From Pseudomonas viciae (GTDB taxonomy: Bacteria; Pseudomonadota; Gammaproteobacteria; Pseudomonadales; Pseudomonadaceae): DNA of 64,000 nt. Position 1 is the stretch's first letter. Every line of letters starts with the position of its first letter. The translations under genes were made by a program, and so were the position numbers. The DNA lies in NCBI RefSeq assembly GCF_004786035.1, contig NZ_CP035088.1, forward strand, positions 3,322,001 through 3,386,000. Reading direction: 5' to 3'. The notes under the pieces were generated by a model. That model was not told the DNA's origin. It did no database searches and was given only the letters and a program-made list of their open reading frames with translations. Shown here piece after piece: positions 1 through 26,687 of the stretch.

Positions 1-1
1 T

Positions 2-765
2 GGCCGACGCGCGCCGTTGGGGGGGGCTGGGGAAATTCATATTGGTGGCTATGGCGTGGCCCGTGGTTACTGGCAACGCGAAGACCTGACCCGCGAGCGT
101 TTCATTGTCGACCCGTTTACCCGCCAGCCGGGCGCGCGGCTCTATCGCACCGGTGACCTCGGCCGCTGGGAGCTGGATGGCAGCCTCAGCTACTTGGGGC
201 GCACGGACTTTCAAGTGAAGATCCATGGGCACCGCATCGAGCTGGGTGAAATCGAAAGCCACCTACTGGCGCTGCCCGGCGTGCGCCAGGCCGTGGTGGT
301 GGGGCGCGCCGACCGCCATGGCGTGACGCGCCTGGTCGCCTACCTGCAAGGCTCGGCCCTGCCCACCCCGAGCCAGGCACGCACCACCCTTGGTGAACGT
401 TTGCCCGATTACATGCTGCCTAGCGCGTATGTGCGCCTGGACAGCCTGCCATTGACCGCCAACGGCAAGCTCGACCGCAACGCCCTGCCAGAACCTGACG
501 CCCAGGCCTTTGTGCAAACGAACTATGCAGCCCCGCAAGGTGAGGTGGAGATCACTCTGGCGGCGCTCTGGTGCGAGCTGCTGAATGTCGAGCGGGTCGG
601 TCGCCACGACAATTTCTTTGCCCTGGGCGGTCACTCGTTGATCGCCATGAGTCTGGTCGAGCGCATGCGCCAGCAGCGCTTGCGGGTGGATATCAGCCAA
701 CTGTTCACCGCCCCGACCCTGGCAGGTCTGGCCGCGGCCACTACCCCTTTGAAGGAGATGCTCCT

Positions 766-769
<4 letters not shown>
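2..769 (+). CDS. Non-ribosomal peptide synthetase, C-terminal fragment (end of A domain plus T domain)
   Basis: This is the 3' end of an NRPS gene that begins outside the window; the frame is open from base 2. It carries the last third of an adenylation domain: the GEIHIGG core, YRTGDLGRW (A7), GRTDFQVKIHGHRIELGEIE (A8) and NGKLDR (A10, with the invariant Lys). A thiolation domain with the phosphopantetheine Ser in FFALGGHSLIA follows. There is no thioesterase or C-terminal condensation domain, so the chain must pass to the next protein. The stop codon overlaps the next start (GTGA), which indicates translational coupling. The specificity-determining part of this A domain lies off the window, so its substrate cannot be read. 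Because the next protein opens with a dual C/E-type condensation domain, the residue loaded here is predicted to become the D-isomer. Confidence 0.95.
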
Positions 770-18556
<17,787 letters not shown>

Positions 18557-18567
<11 letters not shown>

Positions 18568-19873
18568 GCATTCGGTGCGGCCCTGGGTATGGGCGTGGGC
18601 GGGTCAGGTCGTCTCCACCTTGGGGTCGGCCCTTGCGGCCTTCAGCCTGGGCATCTGGTTGTTGCAGCAACATGCCAGTGTGACGGACTACGCCCTGGTC
18701 ATCGCGCTGTCTGCGTTGCCGGGACTGCTCCTGGCACCCGTGGCGGGCTGGTTGGTGGACCGCTGCGAGGCGCGGGCGATCCTGCTCGGCGTCGAGGCCG
18801 GCAGCGGTTTCGCGGCGCTGATCCTCTGGTGGCTGTTCGAGCAAGGCGAGCTGGAACGGTGGCAGGTGTATGCCTTTGCCGCCGTCAATTCCAGTGGCCA
18901 GGTCATGCGCATGCTCACTTGCCAGGCAGCGATCCCACGAATCTTGAGCAGTGCGCAAGCGATTGGCCGGGCCAACGGCCTGATGCAACTGATGGTCGGC
19001 TTGCCGCAACTGATCGCGCCCACCCTGGCGGCCCTGTTGCTGGGTAGCGTTGGAGTCCCTGGACTGTTGTTGCTGGATGTCGGTGCGGTGCTGTTTTCCG
19101 CCGGCGTGCTCGGTTGGCTCGCTTGGGTGGCGACGGCGGTGCGCGCCACCGGCCAAGGGCGTGTCGTGGCCGTGGGAGGGTTGGCACCCGTCTTGGCGGT
19201 GCTGCGCGGGCGTCCGGCGTTTTGGGCGTTGCTTGCCTACCTGGGCGTCGAGCATTTGATGCTCGGGCTGGCCTCGGTCCTGTTGGCGCCCCTGGTTTTG
19301 GAGCGTTACTCGGTATTGGTGCTGGGCACGCTGATGACCTGCGGCGGCCTGGGCATGCTAGGCGGCTCATTGTGGGTGGTCGCCCGTCCACCACAGCGAT
19401 TGATCCGCACGGTATTGCTCGCGGACCTGATGCTCGGCGCCAGCATCCTGGGCATAGGTGTCAGTACCTCGCCGGTGGTTTTGTATGCGGCGGCATTCGT
19501 AGCCTTTGGCTGCTTTTCACTGAGCACCAGCAGCGACCAGAGCTTTTGGCAACGCAGCCTGCCCAACGCCATCCTCGGTCGGGTACTGTCAGCCCGGCAG
19601 ATGGTGTGCCTGCTGGCCTTGCCGCTCGGTGCGCTGGGCGCGGGCGCGTTGGCCGACGGTTGGGCGATTCCGTTAATGAGCCAAAGCAGCGAGCTGCAAG
19701 CCAGGCTGGGCCCCGTGCTCGGTATCGGCAAGGTCGGCGGCTTGAGCTTGCTCTTCGCAGTCGCCGGCCTGCTGTATGTGCTGCTGGCCGGCCTGGGATT
19801 GACCATCGCACCGTTTCGTCGGCTAGAGCCTGGGTGGGTTGCGTCCACCCAGGTCGCGACCGAACCTGGGTGA
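18557..19873 (+). CDS. MFS transporter, likely exporter of the NRPS product
   Basis: A 438-residue major facilitator superfamily protein with about 12 hydrophobic segments. The first helix pair contains WAWAGQVVSTLGSALAAFSLG, and the loop motif APVAGWLVDRCEARAILL matches the MFS loop 2-3 signature (G-x3-D-R-x-x-x-R). Overall it looks like the EntS/MFS_3 type of siderophore and peptide exporter. It overlaps the last 11 bases of the NRPS gene, with GGAGG 12 bases upstream of the ATG, so it is translated from the same mRNA. That placement suggests export of the peptide or self-protection. It converges on nadE with only 12 bases between the stops. Confidence 0.9.
19829..19853. repeat. Perfect 9-bp inverted repeat at the end of the MFS gene
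   Basis: CCTGGGTGG and CCACCCAGG flank a 7-base loop inside the last codons of the exporter gene. There is no T-run after it. It could stall or end transcripts between the convergent exporter and nadE genes, but it is not a canonical terminator. Confidence 0.3.
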
Positions 19874-19885
19874 TCCGGCCAAGCC

Positions 19886-20716
19886 CTACACGGCCGGGAC
19901 CCGTGGCAATGCGCGTTTGTGGGCCGTCTTGAGGTAGGCGCGTTCGATGATCTCTCGCGTCTGAGGCGACACCTCCTCCCCCATCAGGTACGCATCGATT
20001 TCCTCGTAACTGCACCCATACGCCACTTCATCCAACTTGCCGGGTGCCAGGTCTTCCAAATCAGCGGTCGGCGCCTTGCGCACCAGGTGCGCGGGAGCAC
20101 CCATCGCGTCGGCCAGTAACCGCACCTGGGTCTTCGTCAGCCCGGACAGTGGTGCCAGGTCGCAAGCGCCGTCGCCGAATTTGGTGAAGAAGCCCATCAG
20201 CGCCTCAGCTGCATGATCGGTGCCGACCACCAACCCATTGCTTGTATTGGCAATGGCGTATTGCGCCAGCATCCGTGCCCGGGCCTTGACGTTGCCTTTG
20301 ACAAAGTCGCTGAGTTCGGCCGAAGGCTGCAAGCCGTCGACTGCGATATTGGCCATCAGCCCGTCAACACACGCGGCGATGTTGCTGGTGGTGATCAAGT
20401 CCGGCTGAATGAAGTCCAGGGACGCCTGGGCATCTTGCTCATCCGCCTGGGTCTTGTACGGCAATCGGACTGCGATAAAACGCGCCGGATAGTCTTCTCC
20501 CCGCAGTTGCTCCACCGCCAACTGGCACAGGCGGCCGGCTGTGAGCGAGTCGACGCCACCACTGATGCCGAGGACCAGGGACTTGCAACCCGACTCACGC
20601 AAAATCTGCTTGATAAACCCGACCCGACGGGCAATTTCAGTTCCTTCGCCACCCCGTGCGAGTTGGCGGTCGATGCCCAGTTCCCGGGCGATGCTTTCTT
20701 GCTCGAGCGAAGTCAT
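19886..20716 (-). CDS. nadE: NH3-dependent NAD+ synthetase
   Basis: Catalyses the last step of NAD synthesis, amidating nicotinate adenine dinucleotide with ammonia and ATP in the cytoplasm. The protein is 276 residues, the size of the E. coli NH3-dependent enzyme, and has no N-terminal glutaminase domain. The PP-loop SGGVDS is at residues 52-57, and the nucleotide-binding [19 protein letters not shown] stretch typical of the family is present. It is the last gene of the pncA-pncB-nadE operon; a single base separates its ATG from the pncB stop, which implies coupled translation. Confidence 0.96.
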   Translation of the reverse strand: MTSLEQESIARELGIDRQLARGGEGTEIARRVGFIKQILRESGCKSLVLGISGGVDSLTAGRLCQLAVEQLRGEDYPARFIAVRLPYKTQADEQDAQASLDFIQPDLITTSNIAACVDGLMANIAVDGLQPSAELSDFVKGNVKARARMLAQYAIANTSNGLVVGTDHAAEALMGFFTKFGDGACDLAPLSGLTKTQVRLLADAMGAPAHLVRKAPTADLEDLAPGKLDEVAYGCSYEEIDAYLMGEEVSPQTREIIERAYLKTAHKRALPRVPAV

Positions 20717-20717
20717 A

Positions 20718-21947
20718 TCAGGCTCCCAGCTGTGGATTGATCAGGCCAACGTTGAAGACTTGGGCGGCGTAGCGCAGGAACGAGGCGTCTTCGCAAACGT
20801 TCTTGATGGGGTCATCGGAGAACTTCACCACCGGCTCGCCGTGGACCCGGACCAACTTCATGACGATGCTCAGCGGTTCGACACCGTCCACATCGCAGGC
20901 CAGGCTGGTGCCCATGCCAAACCCGAATTTGGCCTTGCCGCGTACGTGACGCAGGATCGGCAGGCATTTTTCGAAATTGAGGCCATCGGAGAACATCAGG
21001 TCCTTGGTGCGCGGATCGACCCCCAGTTCCTTGTAACGCCCCAGCACCTTGTCAGCCCAGACGATCGGATCACCGGAATCCTGGCGCAGGCCGTCATAGA
21101 GTTTGGCGAAGTACAGGTCGAAATCCTTGAGGAAGAAGTCGGTGCTGATGCAGTCCGTAAGCGCGATACCGAGCCTGCCGCGATACTCGCGCACCCAGTT
21201 TTCCAACGCGGCGTTCTGGCTCTCGCGTAACCGTCCCAGTTGCTGATGCACCATCAGCCATTGGTGGGCCATGGTGCCAATCAGCGGCAGATCGAACTCA
21301 TAAGCCAAGTGCGCGTTGCTGGTGCCGACAAAGACCCCAGGAAAATCGCTGCGCATGACATTCACCACTTCACGCTGGGCCCTGAACGACAGGCGCCGGC
21401 GGGTGGAGAAGTCGGAAACACGAAATTCGGCGAGTTCTTCACGGCTGGCATTTTTCTCCAGCCATTCGAACTTCTGGTACAGCTTGCGAGTCACATCGGC
21501 CAGCTCGACTTCGGGATACTTTTCGCGGTTGCGCAGTTCGCTGACCATCGCCAGTACCGGTTGCTCGAACATGATGCAATGCAACATCGGACCACGGACG
21601 CGGATGTGCAGTTGGCCGTCGACCTCCGAAACGTGGATGTAGCGCAGATTGAAGCGGAACAGGCCGAGAAACTGTTCAAAGTCCGGTGTCAGGTACTCAC
21701 GGAAACGCTTGTTGAACAGAAACCGTTGCTCCCCTTCGCGTAGCTGCAATCCGGCGAGCTTTTCCAGCTCGACACGAATGTCCGGGATCAGGTGAGCGAG
21801 TCGCTCTTTGGAGCGCACGATGAACTGGTATTCCACCTCTACATTCGGGTGCTGGTGCAAGACCGCCTGCATCATGGTGAAGGTGTAGTAATCGGTATCC
21901 AGAAGACTCCGGATGACGCCATTGCTTGAATCGTATGCACTGTCCAT
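20718..21947 (-). CDS. pncB: Nicotinate phosphoribosyltransferase
   Basis: Converts nicotinate and PRPP to nicotinate mononucleotide, with ATP hydrolysis, in the Preiss-Handler salvage route. The protein is 409 residues, the usual bacterial PncB length. Family motifs include [13 protein letters not shown] near the N-terminus, STRRRLS (residues 181-187), and IGTMAHQW, where His228 corresponds to the residue phosphorylated in the Salmonella enzyme. The gene lies between pncA (9 bases upstream) and nadE, so the operon converts nicotinamide to nicotinate and on to NaMN; the adenylyl step comes from the divergent nadD2. Confidence 0.96.
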   Translation of the reverse strand: MDSAYDSSNGVIRSLLDTDYYTFTMMQAVLHQHPNVEVEYQFIVRSKERLAHLIPDIRVELEKLAGLQLREGEQRFLFNKRFREYLTPDFEQFLGLFRFNLRYIHVSEVDGQLHIRVRGPMLHCIMFEQPVLAMVSELRNREKYPEVELADVTRKLYQKFEWLEKNASREELAEFRVSDFSTRRRLSFRAQREVVNVMRSDFPGVFVGTSNAHLAYEFDLPLIGTMAHQWLMVHQQLGRLRESQNAALENWVREYRGRLGIALTDCISTDFFLKDFDLYFAKLYDGLRQDSGDPIVWADKVLGRYKELGVDPRTKDLMFSDGLNFEKCLPILRHVRGKAKFGFGMGTSLACDVDGVEPLSIVMKLVRVHGEPVVKFSDDPIKNVCEDASFLRYAAQVFNVGLINPQLGA

Positions 21948-21956
21948 GTTTCTTCC

Positions 21957-22607
21957 TTATGCACTTGCCAGGCGGATAGTTTCTTCGCGGGTCGCGGCAA
22001 TCGAGACCCCCACTTGCTGCATGTCTTGAACGGCTTGGAGGGCGCCCTCCTCACTGATGGCGCGGCAGGCTGGGAGGTGGATGATCACCTTGAAGCCGGC
22101 GGCAGCCAGTTGCAGCGCGGTGGTCTTGACGCAGAAATCCAGCGCCAGCCCGCCGACAATGACTTGCTCCACGCTCAGACCTTTCAAGTACTCGATCACC
22201 CCGGTGGAAAGCTTGCCGTGCAGGTCGTGGTAGCAGGCGCCGTACGGGTGCAAGTCCGGCTCGACGCCCTTCCAGACGAAGTAGTCGTAGTCGTATGGGG
22301 TCGGCAACTCGTCCAACAGGGTGAAACCTTCGGTGCCAGGGACACAGTGGCTGACCCAGGTGATGTCGGCGTGCTCGAGCCCGGTCGGCACGAACATCTG
22401 TGAATGATCGGCGACCACCCATGGGGCCTGAGGCGAATGGGCGTCCTTGCTGCCGATGCGGAGGCTGGCCAGAGACGCGATGAAATTCAGCTCGCTGCCA
22501 ATTTGATCGCCGCCAGGCACTGGCAGCTCATCAGGGCACAGCGGTGTGAAGCTCTTTTGCGCATCAACATCGAAGGAAGCGGTTTTGCGGGTCAGGCTGT
22601 TCATCAT
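21957..22607 (-). CDS. pncA: Nicotinamidase
   Basis: Hydrolyses nicotinamide to nicotinate and ammonia, feeding pncB. The 216-residue isochorismatase-like hydrolase keeps the catalytic triad: Asp15 in DVDAQKSF, Lys113 in WKGVEPD and the nucleophile Cys159 in ALDFCVKTT. Asp55 and His57 (SKDAHS) are the expected metal ligands. The start has two adjacent ATG codons preceded by AGAGGAG; the first is used here. The promoter region carries a perfect palindrome about 24 bases upstream of the start, the probable NrtR site. Confidence 0.95.
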   Translation of the reverse strand: MMNSLTRKTASFDVDAQKSFTPLCPDELPVPGGDQIGSELNFIASLASLRIGSKDAHSPQAPWVVADHSQMFVPTGLEHADITWVSHCVPGTEGFTLLDELPTPYDYDYFVWKGVEPDLHPYGACYHDLHGKLSTGVIEYLKGLSVEQVIVGGLALDFCVKTTALQLAAAGFKVIIHLPACRAISEEGALQAVQDMQQVGVSIAATREETIRLASA

Positions 22608-22630
22608 GGCTCTCTCCTCTTCATGACCAC

Positions 22631-22651
22631 AAAGTACATGACATGTACTTT
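22631..22651. promoter_or_regulatory. Probable NrtR operator, perfect palindrome, pncA side
   Basis: AAAGTACATG and CATGTACTTT form 10-base perfect arms around a single central A. It sits just upstream of the pncA ribosome-binding site. A near copy lies in front of nadD2, and nrtR is the second gene of that divergent unit, so an autoregulated NrtR site is the simplest reading. The assignment rests on position and symmetry only. Confidence 0.75.
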
Positions 22652-22752
22652 TGAGACAAGCCTCGCTGACATGATTTTTTAGACATAGCAGGTTTTGTTA
22701 AATAAATCGGTGGCGAACCAGGTACAGTTCCATCGAATGGCTTTTGATGCTA

Positions 22753-22771
22753 CGGTACATGTCGTGTACTA
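22753..22771. promoter_or_regulatory. Probable NrtR operator, imperfect copy, nadD2 side
   Basis: GTACATG-T-CGTGTAC repeats the core of the palindrome found upstream of pncA, with one arm mismatch. It ends about 14 bases before the nadD2 ATG and abuts its AGGAG. The two sites are centred about 121 bases apart, one per divergent transcript. Confidence 0.7.
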
Positions 22772-22785
22772 ACAGGAGATAAGCC

Positions 22786-23331
22786 ATGTTCGAAATAGCC
22801 CTCTATGGCGGCGCCTTCAATCCTCCTCACGCCGGTCATGCCCATGTGATGATCGAGGCCTCAACCCAGGCCAGACGGGTGCTGGTGGCCCCAAGCTTCA
22901 GGCATCCGTACGGCAAGCGAATGGTCGACTATGAAGTTCGCCTGAACTGGCTGGAATCGATCGTCGAGAACCTCCAGCCGCTGTGCTGCGCACCAGTGCG
23001 TGCAAGTCGGGTGGAGCAGGTGGTGGCGCGCGGGGTTGAAGGCCCGATTTACAGCTACACCCTCCTCGCCCACCTCGCTGACAGCCTGGCCCTGGACGGC
23101 AAGCAGATAGCCTTGGTGGTGGGTCAGGACGTCGCGGACCGGTTGCCGACCTTCTATCGCGGCCAAGCGTTACTGGAGCGTTTTTCCATCCTTTGCATGG
23201 AGGAAAAGCTGCCTGTGCGCAGTACGGTGGTTCGCGAACGAATGGCTCTGGGCAAGCCGCTACCCATCCACTGGATGGCACCCGGCATGGATCCGTTAAA
23301 CTATGACCTTTACGCTGCCCACGGAAACTGA
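22786..23331 (+). CDS. nadD2: Nicotinate/nicotinamide-nucleotide adenylyltransferase, second NadD-type enzyme
   Basis: Adenylates NaMN (or NMN) with ATP to give NaAD (or NAD). The 181-residue nucleotidyltransferase has the HxGH signature in GGAFNPPHAGH (residues 8-18) and the C-terminal substrate/ATP motif STVVRER (146-152), which matches the family ISSTxxR. AGGAG lies 7 bases upstream of the ATG. The same arrangement of this gene with nrtR, divergent from pncA-pncB-nadE, is known in P. aeruginosa. A housekeeping nadD is expected elsewhere in the genome, so this copy probably serves the regulated salvage route. Preference for NaMN or NMN cannot be decided from sequence. Confidence 0.9.
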   Translation: MFEIALYGGAFNPPHAGHAHVMIEASTQARRVLVAPSFRHPYGKRMVDYEVRLNWLESIVENLQPLCCAPVRASRVEQVVARGVEGPIYSYTLLAHLADSLALDGKQIALVVGQDVADRLPTFYRGQALLERFSILCMEEKLPVRSTVVRERMALGKPLPIHWMAPGMDPLNYDLYAAHGN

Positions 23332-23332
23332 C

Positions 23333-24040
23333 ATGCCGAATCCCACCGCCCCTGCGCGAGATTATTTGCACACCATCGACCTCTGTGTGCTGCGCTTCTG
23401 CCGGGAAACCCAGGCGCTTGAAATCCTCCTGAACCGACGGGAAGCCGAGCCGTTCGCCGGCCATTGGGCACTGCCCGGGATCGTGGTCAATGGAGGGGTC
23501 GAAGACCTCACGCTGAGCGACGCGGTGGAACGCCTGCGTAACTCAAGCAAGGTAGGCATGCCGTTAGCCTGGATCGAACAAGTCGGCACCGTCGGCGACG
23601 CGTTCCGCGATCCGCGCTGCTGGTCATCGTCGACTTTCTATCTTGCCATTGTCAGCGATGCAGTCCAGCTCGCCGAACACCAAGGTTTTTTTCCCCTCAA
23701 AGGCGTAGCGGATGCCTCGATAAAACTCCCTTTCGATCACAACAGTCTGGTGGCGGCTGTCCAGGAGCGGTTGTTGTCCAAAGCCCTCTACAGCAGCCTG
23801 CCGCTGATGTTCCTGGGAACTGAGTTCAGCGCGCCGCAAGCCGTGGATATTTTCTCCCTGGTGCTTGAGCGCCCGGTGCTCAAGACCAGTATTCGCCAGC
23901 GTTTGCTGAAGATGACCGAAGCGGGTTACCTGCGGGAAACCGGCCGCAAAAAAAGCGGCCACGGCGGCCGCCCGCAAAGCACTGTGGAAAATCTCAAACC
24001 TGCCAGCCTGTACCTTTTCGATCGTTGTTTTCTGGAGTAA
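23333..24040 (+). CDS. nrtR: NrtR, Nudix-like transcriptional repressor of NAD salvage
   Basis: A 235-residue regulator with an N-terminal Nudix-fold ligand domain (YLHTIDLCVLRF... GHWALPGIVVNGGVEDLTL) and a C-terminal winged-helix DNA-binding domain (about residues 155-225, ending TGRKKSGHGGRPQS). The Nudix box is degenerate: the REUxEE catalytic core is missing, as in NrtR proteins that sense ADP-ribose or related NAD metabolites without hydrolysing them. The chosen ATG is one base after the nadD2 stop; an in-frame ATG 30 bases upstream would overlap nadD2 and has no better ribosome-binding site. The likely targets are the two palindromes between pncA and nadD2. Confidence 0.9.
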   Translation: MPNPTAPARDYLHTIDLCVLRFCRETQALEILLNRREAEPFAGHWALPGIVVNGGVEDLTLSDAVERLRNSSKVGMPLAWIEQVGTVGDAFRDPRCWSSSTFYLAIVSDAVQLAEHQGFFPLKGVADASIKLPFDHNSLVAAVQERLLSKALYSSLPLMFLGTEFSAPQAVDIFSLVLERPVLKTSIRQRLLKMTEAGYLRETGRKKSGHGGRPQSTVENLKPASLYLFDRCFLE

Positions 24041-24087
24041 TGCCCAGCATGAAGCGCGATCTGACGAGCCTCATCCGGGCAGCAGAA

Positions 24088-24116
24088 AATCCGGAGTCTG
24101 ATAAAGACCCCGGATT
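24088..24116 (-). terminator. Rho-independent terminator for levansucrase
   Basis: AATCCGGAGTC and GACCCCGGATT pair over 11 bases with one mismatch around a 7-base loop. Read on the minus strand, the stem is followed by TTTTC, placing a terminator just after the levansucrase stop. It may also stop the convergent nrtR transcript, although no T-run follows on the plus strand. Confidence 0.6.
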
Positions 24117-24126
24117 ACCCGGATTA

Positions 24127-25374
24127 TTAACTCAATACAACATCGCGCATTGGCGGAATGTAGCCATAGTCATAGGCTTCCTGTACGAATGAGCGATCTC
24201 CCTTCAGCAGAATTTTCACCGTGGGTGCCTCCGTGCCGCCGATGCGGTAGTCATCGCCCGTGGTCGGCACACTGTCGATAAACGAGGTCACCAAACCATT
24301 GGGCATCACGCAGTGGGAATAGGTCTGGAAAGGCTGCGACGGCGGGTTACCCAGTACAAGGCCGGAAGCGTTCATCGGCGTGTAAGGGCCGAGCAAATGA
24401 TCGCTGACAAAGCCGTAGACGCCATCGGGACCGGTGACACCGTCAGCGTAAGTAAACTTGTGGCTGATGGTGAACAGGTAATATTTATTATCCTGAAAGA
24501 CATAATGCGGACGCTCGGTCTGATCATTTACACCGACTGCGGTGACCAAAGGTGGCAGTATTTCCCACTCATCACCCTTGAGGTCTTTGGCCACGGCCAA
24601 ACCAATACAGCCCACTTGAAACCTTGCCCCACCCACCTCTTCATAACCCGGTGGCACCCGCCCAAGTTCGTCAGGACCAATTTTATGTGTGCCGCGCTCT
24701 CCAGCCACATTGCCTTCGAAGACCATATATAACTTGCCGTCATTGGGGTCGATGAATGGACTGGGGTCGCGGAAGTTCCACGTCGCGTTCTGGGCTTCCG
24801 TCTGGTAATACACACCATCAGCATCAAATAACGATTGGACTTTATTAAACCCTTGCAATTCAACGCCCTTCTCCGACGTCACGATCTGGCCTCTGACTTT
24901 GGCGATGGTGGCACCGGGCGTTACACAGGTGTAATACAGATCAATATCACCGTTGTTATTTAAAAGAACAGGTGTGCCTGCCCATTCACGAGTGGTTGGC
25001 GATACCCCTTCGGCCATGACACGGTCGCCGAAGATCCAGTCCTTGCCGGTTCGGGAATACCAGTAGCAAATACGTGCGTGGCCATGGCGATCCTCCCAAT
25101 CGCGCTTGATGTCATAGCGCCCGTCGGCATTGATGAACGCTGGGTCGTGGGGGCGACGATCTGCGGTCAGGGTAAAAATCACCGACCAGCCGTTGACCGA
25201 TACCACCGTTCCATCCAGTTCACGCAAGGGCATGGTGTCCCAGATAAACACGCTGTCACTCATGACGGGGAAATCAGGGTTTACTAATGGTTGCGTTGTA
25301 GTCGGGTCATTTTCATTAACTTTTAGCGCATCGGCCCGGGTCCAGCGCGTGGGTGATTGATTCGCAGGTTTCAT
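24127..25374 (-). CDS. lsc: Levansucrase (GH68)
   Basis: Splits sucrose and polymerises the fructosyl unit into levan outside the cell. The 415-residue protein is the usual length for Pseudomonas Lsc enzymes and, like them, has no classical N-terminal signal peptide. The GH68 catalytic residues are visible: nucleophile Asp46 in VFIWDTMPL, transition-state stabiliser Asp203 in RDPSPF, and acid/base Glu287 in TERPHY. AAAGGA lies 7 bases before the ATG. It is a single-gene unit with its own terminator and an AT-rich upstream region. I cannot tell which of the lscA, lscB or lscC types it represents. Confidence 0.95.
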   Translation of the reverse strand: MKPANQSPTRWTRADALKVNENDPTTTQPLVNPDFPVMSDSVFIWDTMPLRELDGTVVSVNGWSVIFTLTADRRPHDPAFINADGRYDIKRDWEDRHGHARICYWYSRTGKDWIFGDRVMAEGVSPTTREWAGTPVLLNNNGDIDLYYTCVTPGATIAKVRGQIVTSEKGVELQGFNKVQSLFDADGVYYQTEAQNATWNFRDPSPFIDPNDGKLYMVFEGNVAGERGTHKIGPDELGRVPPGYEEVGGARFQVGCIGLAVAKDLKGDEWEILPPLVTAVGVNDQTERPHYVFQDNKYYLFTISHKFTYADGVTGPDGVYGFVSDHLLGPYTPMNASGLVLGNPPSQPFQTYSHCVMPNGLVTSFIDSVPTTGDDYRIGGTEAPTVKILLKGDRSFVQEAYDYGYIPPMRDVVLS

Positions 25375-25748
25375 GTTGATGTCCTTTTACTGACGCTTAT
25401 TTTACAAGCGGGGTTTAGCGAAAGAATGCGACTTTTAAAATTGCAGCAAGGGCATAAAGATGGCCAGGCTCAATTCCAAGAGCACGAACCAAGGTTTAAC
25501 ATGGAAGCGATGTTTTGCAAGATGAATATAATTTAATTGATAGAGGCCACTGCTTTGATGTTATTTGCGCATTAAACCAATGGCGCACCCAAGGACTGAA
25601 TCTTGTTAATTGGTCGATTTATAATGTAATAAAATTGAACTTACAGGTCGGTTGCCACCCCATGCCCGCCTATTCTCCTGAAATAAATACTGCCGATGAT
25701 GGCATTGGCGTGGTAAATCACTGGCTCGGCTTTGATTGGGAGAACACC
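25375..25748. other. AT-rich divergent intergenic region between levansucrase and SDR
   Basis: This 374-base gap is visibly richer in A and T than its surroundings, with stretches such as GATGAATATAATTTAATTG and ATTTATAATGTAATAAAATTG. It must hold the promoters of both flanking genes. A TATAAT hexamer lies about 125 bases upstream of the SDR start, but no convincing -35 box sits at 16-18 bases from it. The SDR frame stays open back to 25515, but that stretch has no homology-like features and a non-coding look. No RNA gene or repeat was recognised. Confidence 0.6.
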
Positions 25749-26528
25749 ATGGCAAACGCTGTAGTGCAGGATCATGTGGCAATCGTCAGTGGCGTTGGAA
25801 GTGAGATTGGCATTGGGATGGCAATTGCGCGCAGGCTTGGCGTTGCCGGAACCAAATTGATCATCACCGCCAGCAGCGCTCGCGTCTTTGATCGAGTCGA
25901 AGAACTGCGAGCCGAAGGCTTCGAAGTCGAAGGGCGGCCCGTCGACCTGACCGACGAAAACCAGGTGCGAGAGTTTAGCCTTTGGGCAGAGTCGCGCTGG
26001 GGGCGGATCGATATCCTGGTGAACAACGCGGGCATGGCCATGCAAGGTTCCCCAGAAGTTCTTTCTGAGCTGGCGATCATGGATCTGCAAGCCTGGAACC
26101 TTTCGCTGGCGCGAAATCTGACGACGGCTTTTCTGCTTACACGGGCTGTTCTGCCTGGTATGCAGGCGCGCCGTTACGGGCGCATCGTCAATATCAGTTC
26201 CACTACCGGCACTCGGTGCAGTAACCCCGGTGAAGCGGCCTACAGCGCCGCGAAGGCCGCAATGGTAGGCATGAGCATGGGCCTGGCGCTTGAAGTGGCC
26301 CGGCAAGGGATTACCGTGAACAGCGTTGCTCCCGGCTGGATCGCTACGGGGTCGAGTTCTCCCGAAGAAGTCGAGGCCGCCCGGTACACGCCGATGGGCC
26401 GGGCGGGACGTCCCGAAGAAGTGGCTGCGCTGGTTGCTTTCCTCGCATCGCCAGACGCGAGTTACATGAGCGGCGAAGTCATCGTGGTGGATGGCGGAAA
26501 CTGTCTGGTCGAGAACAAGGCCCCTTGA
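25749..26528 (+). CDS. Short-chain dehydrogenase/reductase (3-oxoacyl-ACP reductase-like)
   Basis: A 259-residue classical SDR. It has the dinucleotide-binding motif SGVGSEIGIG near residues 14-23, NNAG at 92-95, and the catalytic Tyr165/Lys169 in YSAAK with the upstream Ser in NISST. The C-terminal MSGEVIVVDGG is typical of the FabG-like branch. The ATG was chosen because GGGAGA precedes it by 7 bases and the Rossmann fold starts directly after; the longer open frame upstream is not SDR-like. Substrate is unknown. It stands alone between levansucrase and the LacI gene, 159 bases before the latter. Confidence 0.88.
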   Translation: MANAVVQDHVAIVSGVGSEIGIGMAIARRLGVAGTKLIITASSARVFDRVEELRAEGFEVEGRPVDLTDENQVREFSLWAESRWGRIDILVNNAGMAMQGSPEVLSELAIMDLQAWNLSLARNLTTAFLLTRAVLPGMQARRYGRIVNISSTTGTRCSNPGEAAYSAAKAAMVGMSMGLALEVARQGITVNSVAPGWIATGSSSPEEVEAARYTPMGRAGRPEEVAALVAFLASPDASYMSGEVIVVDGGNCLVENKAP

Positions 26529-26687
26529 TCTGAGCACACGTTCTGTTCGCGGAGAGAGGCGATCGGCGCCTCTCTTCGCCACCTATAAACATCACCACTG
26601 ACATCAAACCGTCATCTCTCCATCGCCAAACCGCCATATCCCCTGAGTAATGTCCTCGCCAATGAGATCGATCTCAAGCGAGTGACA

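Noticed and set aside
1..40. Possible frameshift in a run of eight G near the left edge of the NRPS fragment.
   Set aside because: In the frame that starts at base 2 the sequence reads RRAPLGGAGEIHIGG, which matches the usual APLGVAGEIHIGG with a single V-to-G change. No frame break is needed; a base error in the G-run remains possible.
571..765. Upstream extension of the large NRPS frame by 65 codons.
   Set aside because: It lies wholly inside the previous NRPS's T domain in another frame, and the GTG at 766 has a good ribosome-binding site and begins a TubC-like docking domain.
25515..25748. 78-codon N-terminal extension of the SDR.
   Set aside because: The stretch is AT-rich, unlike any SDR N-terminus, and the ATG at 25749 has its own GGGAGA and starts just before the Rossmann motif.
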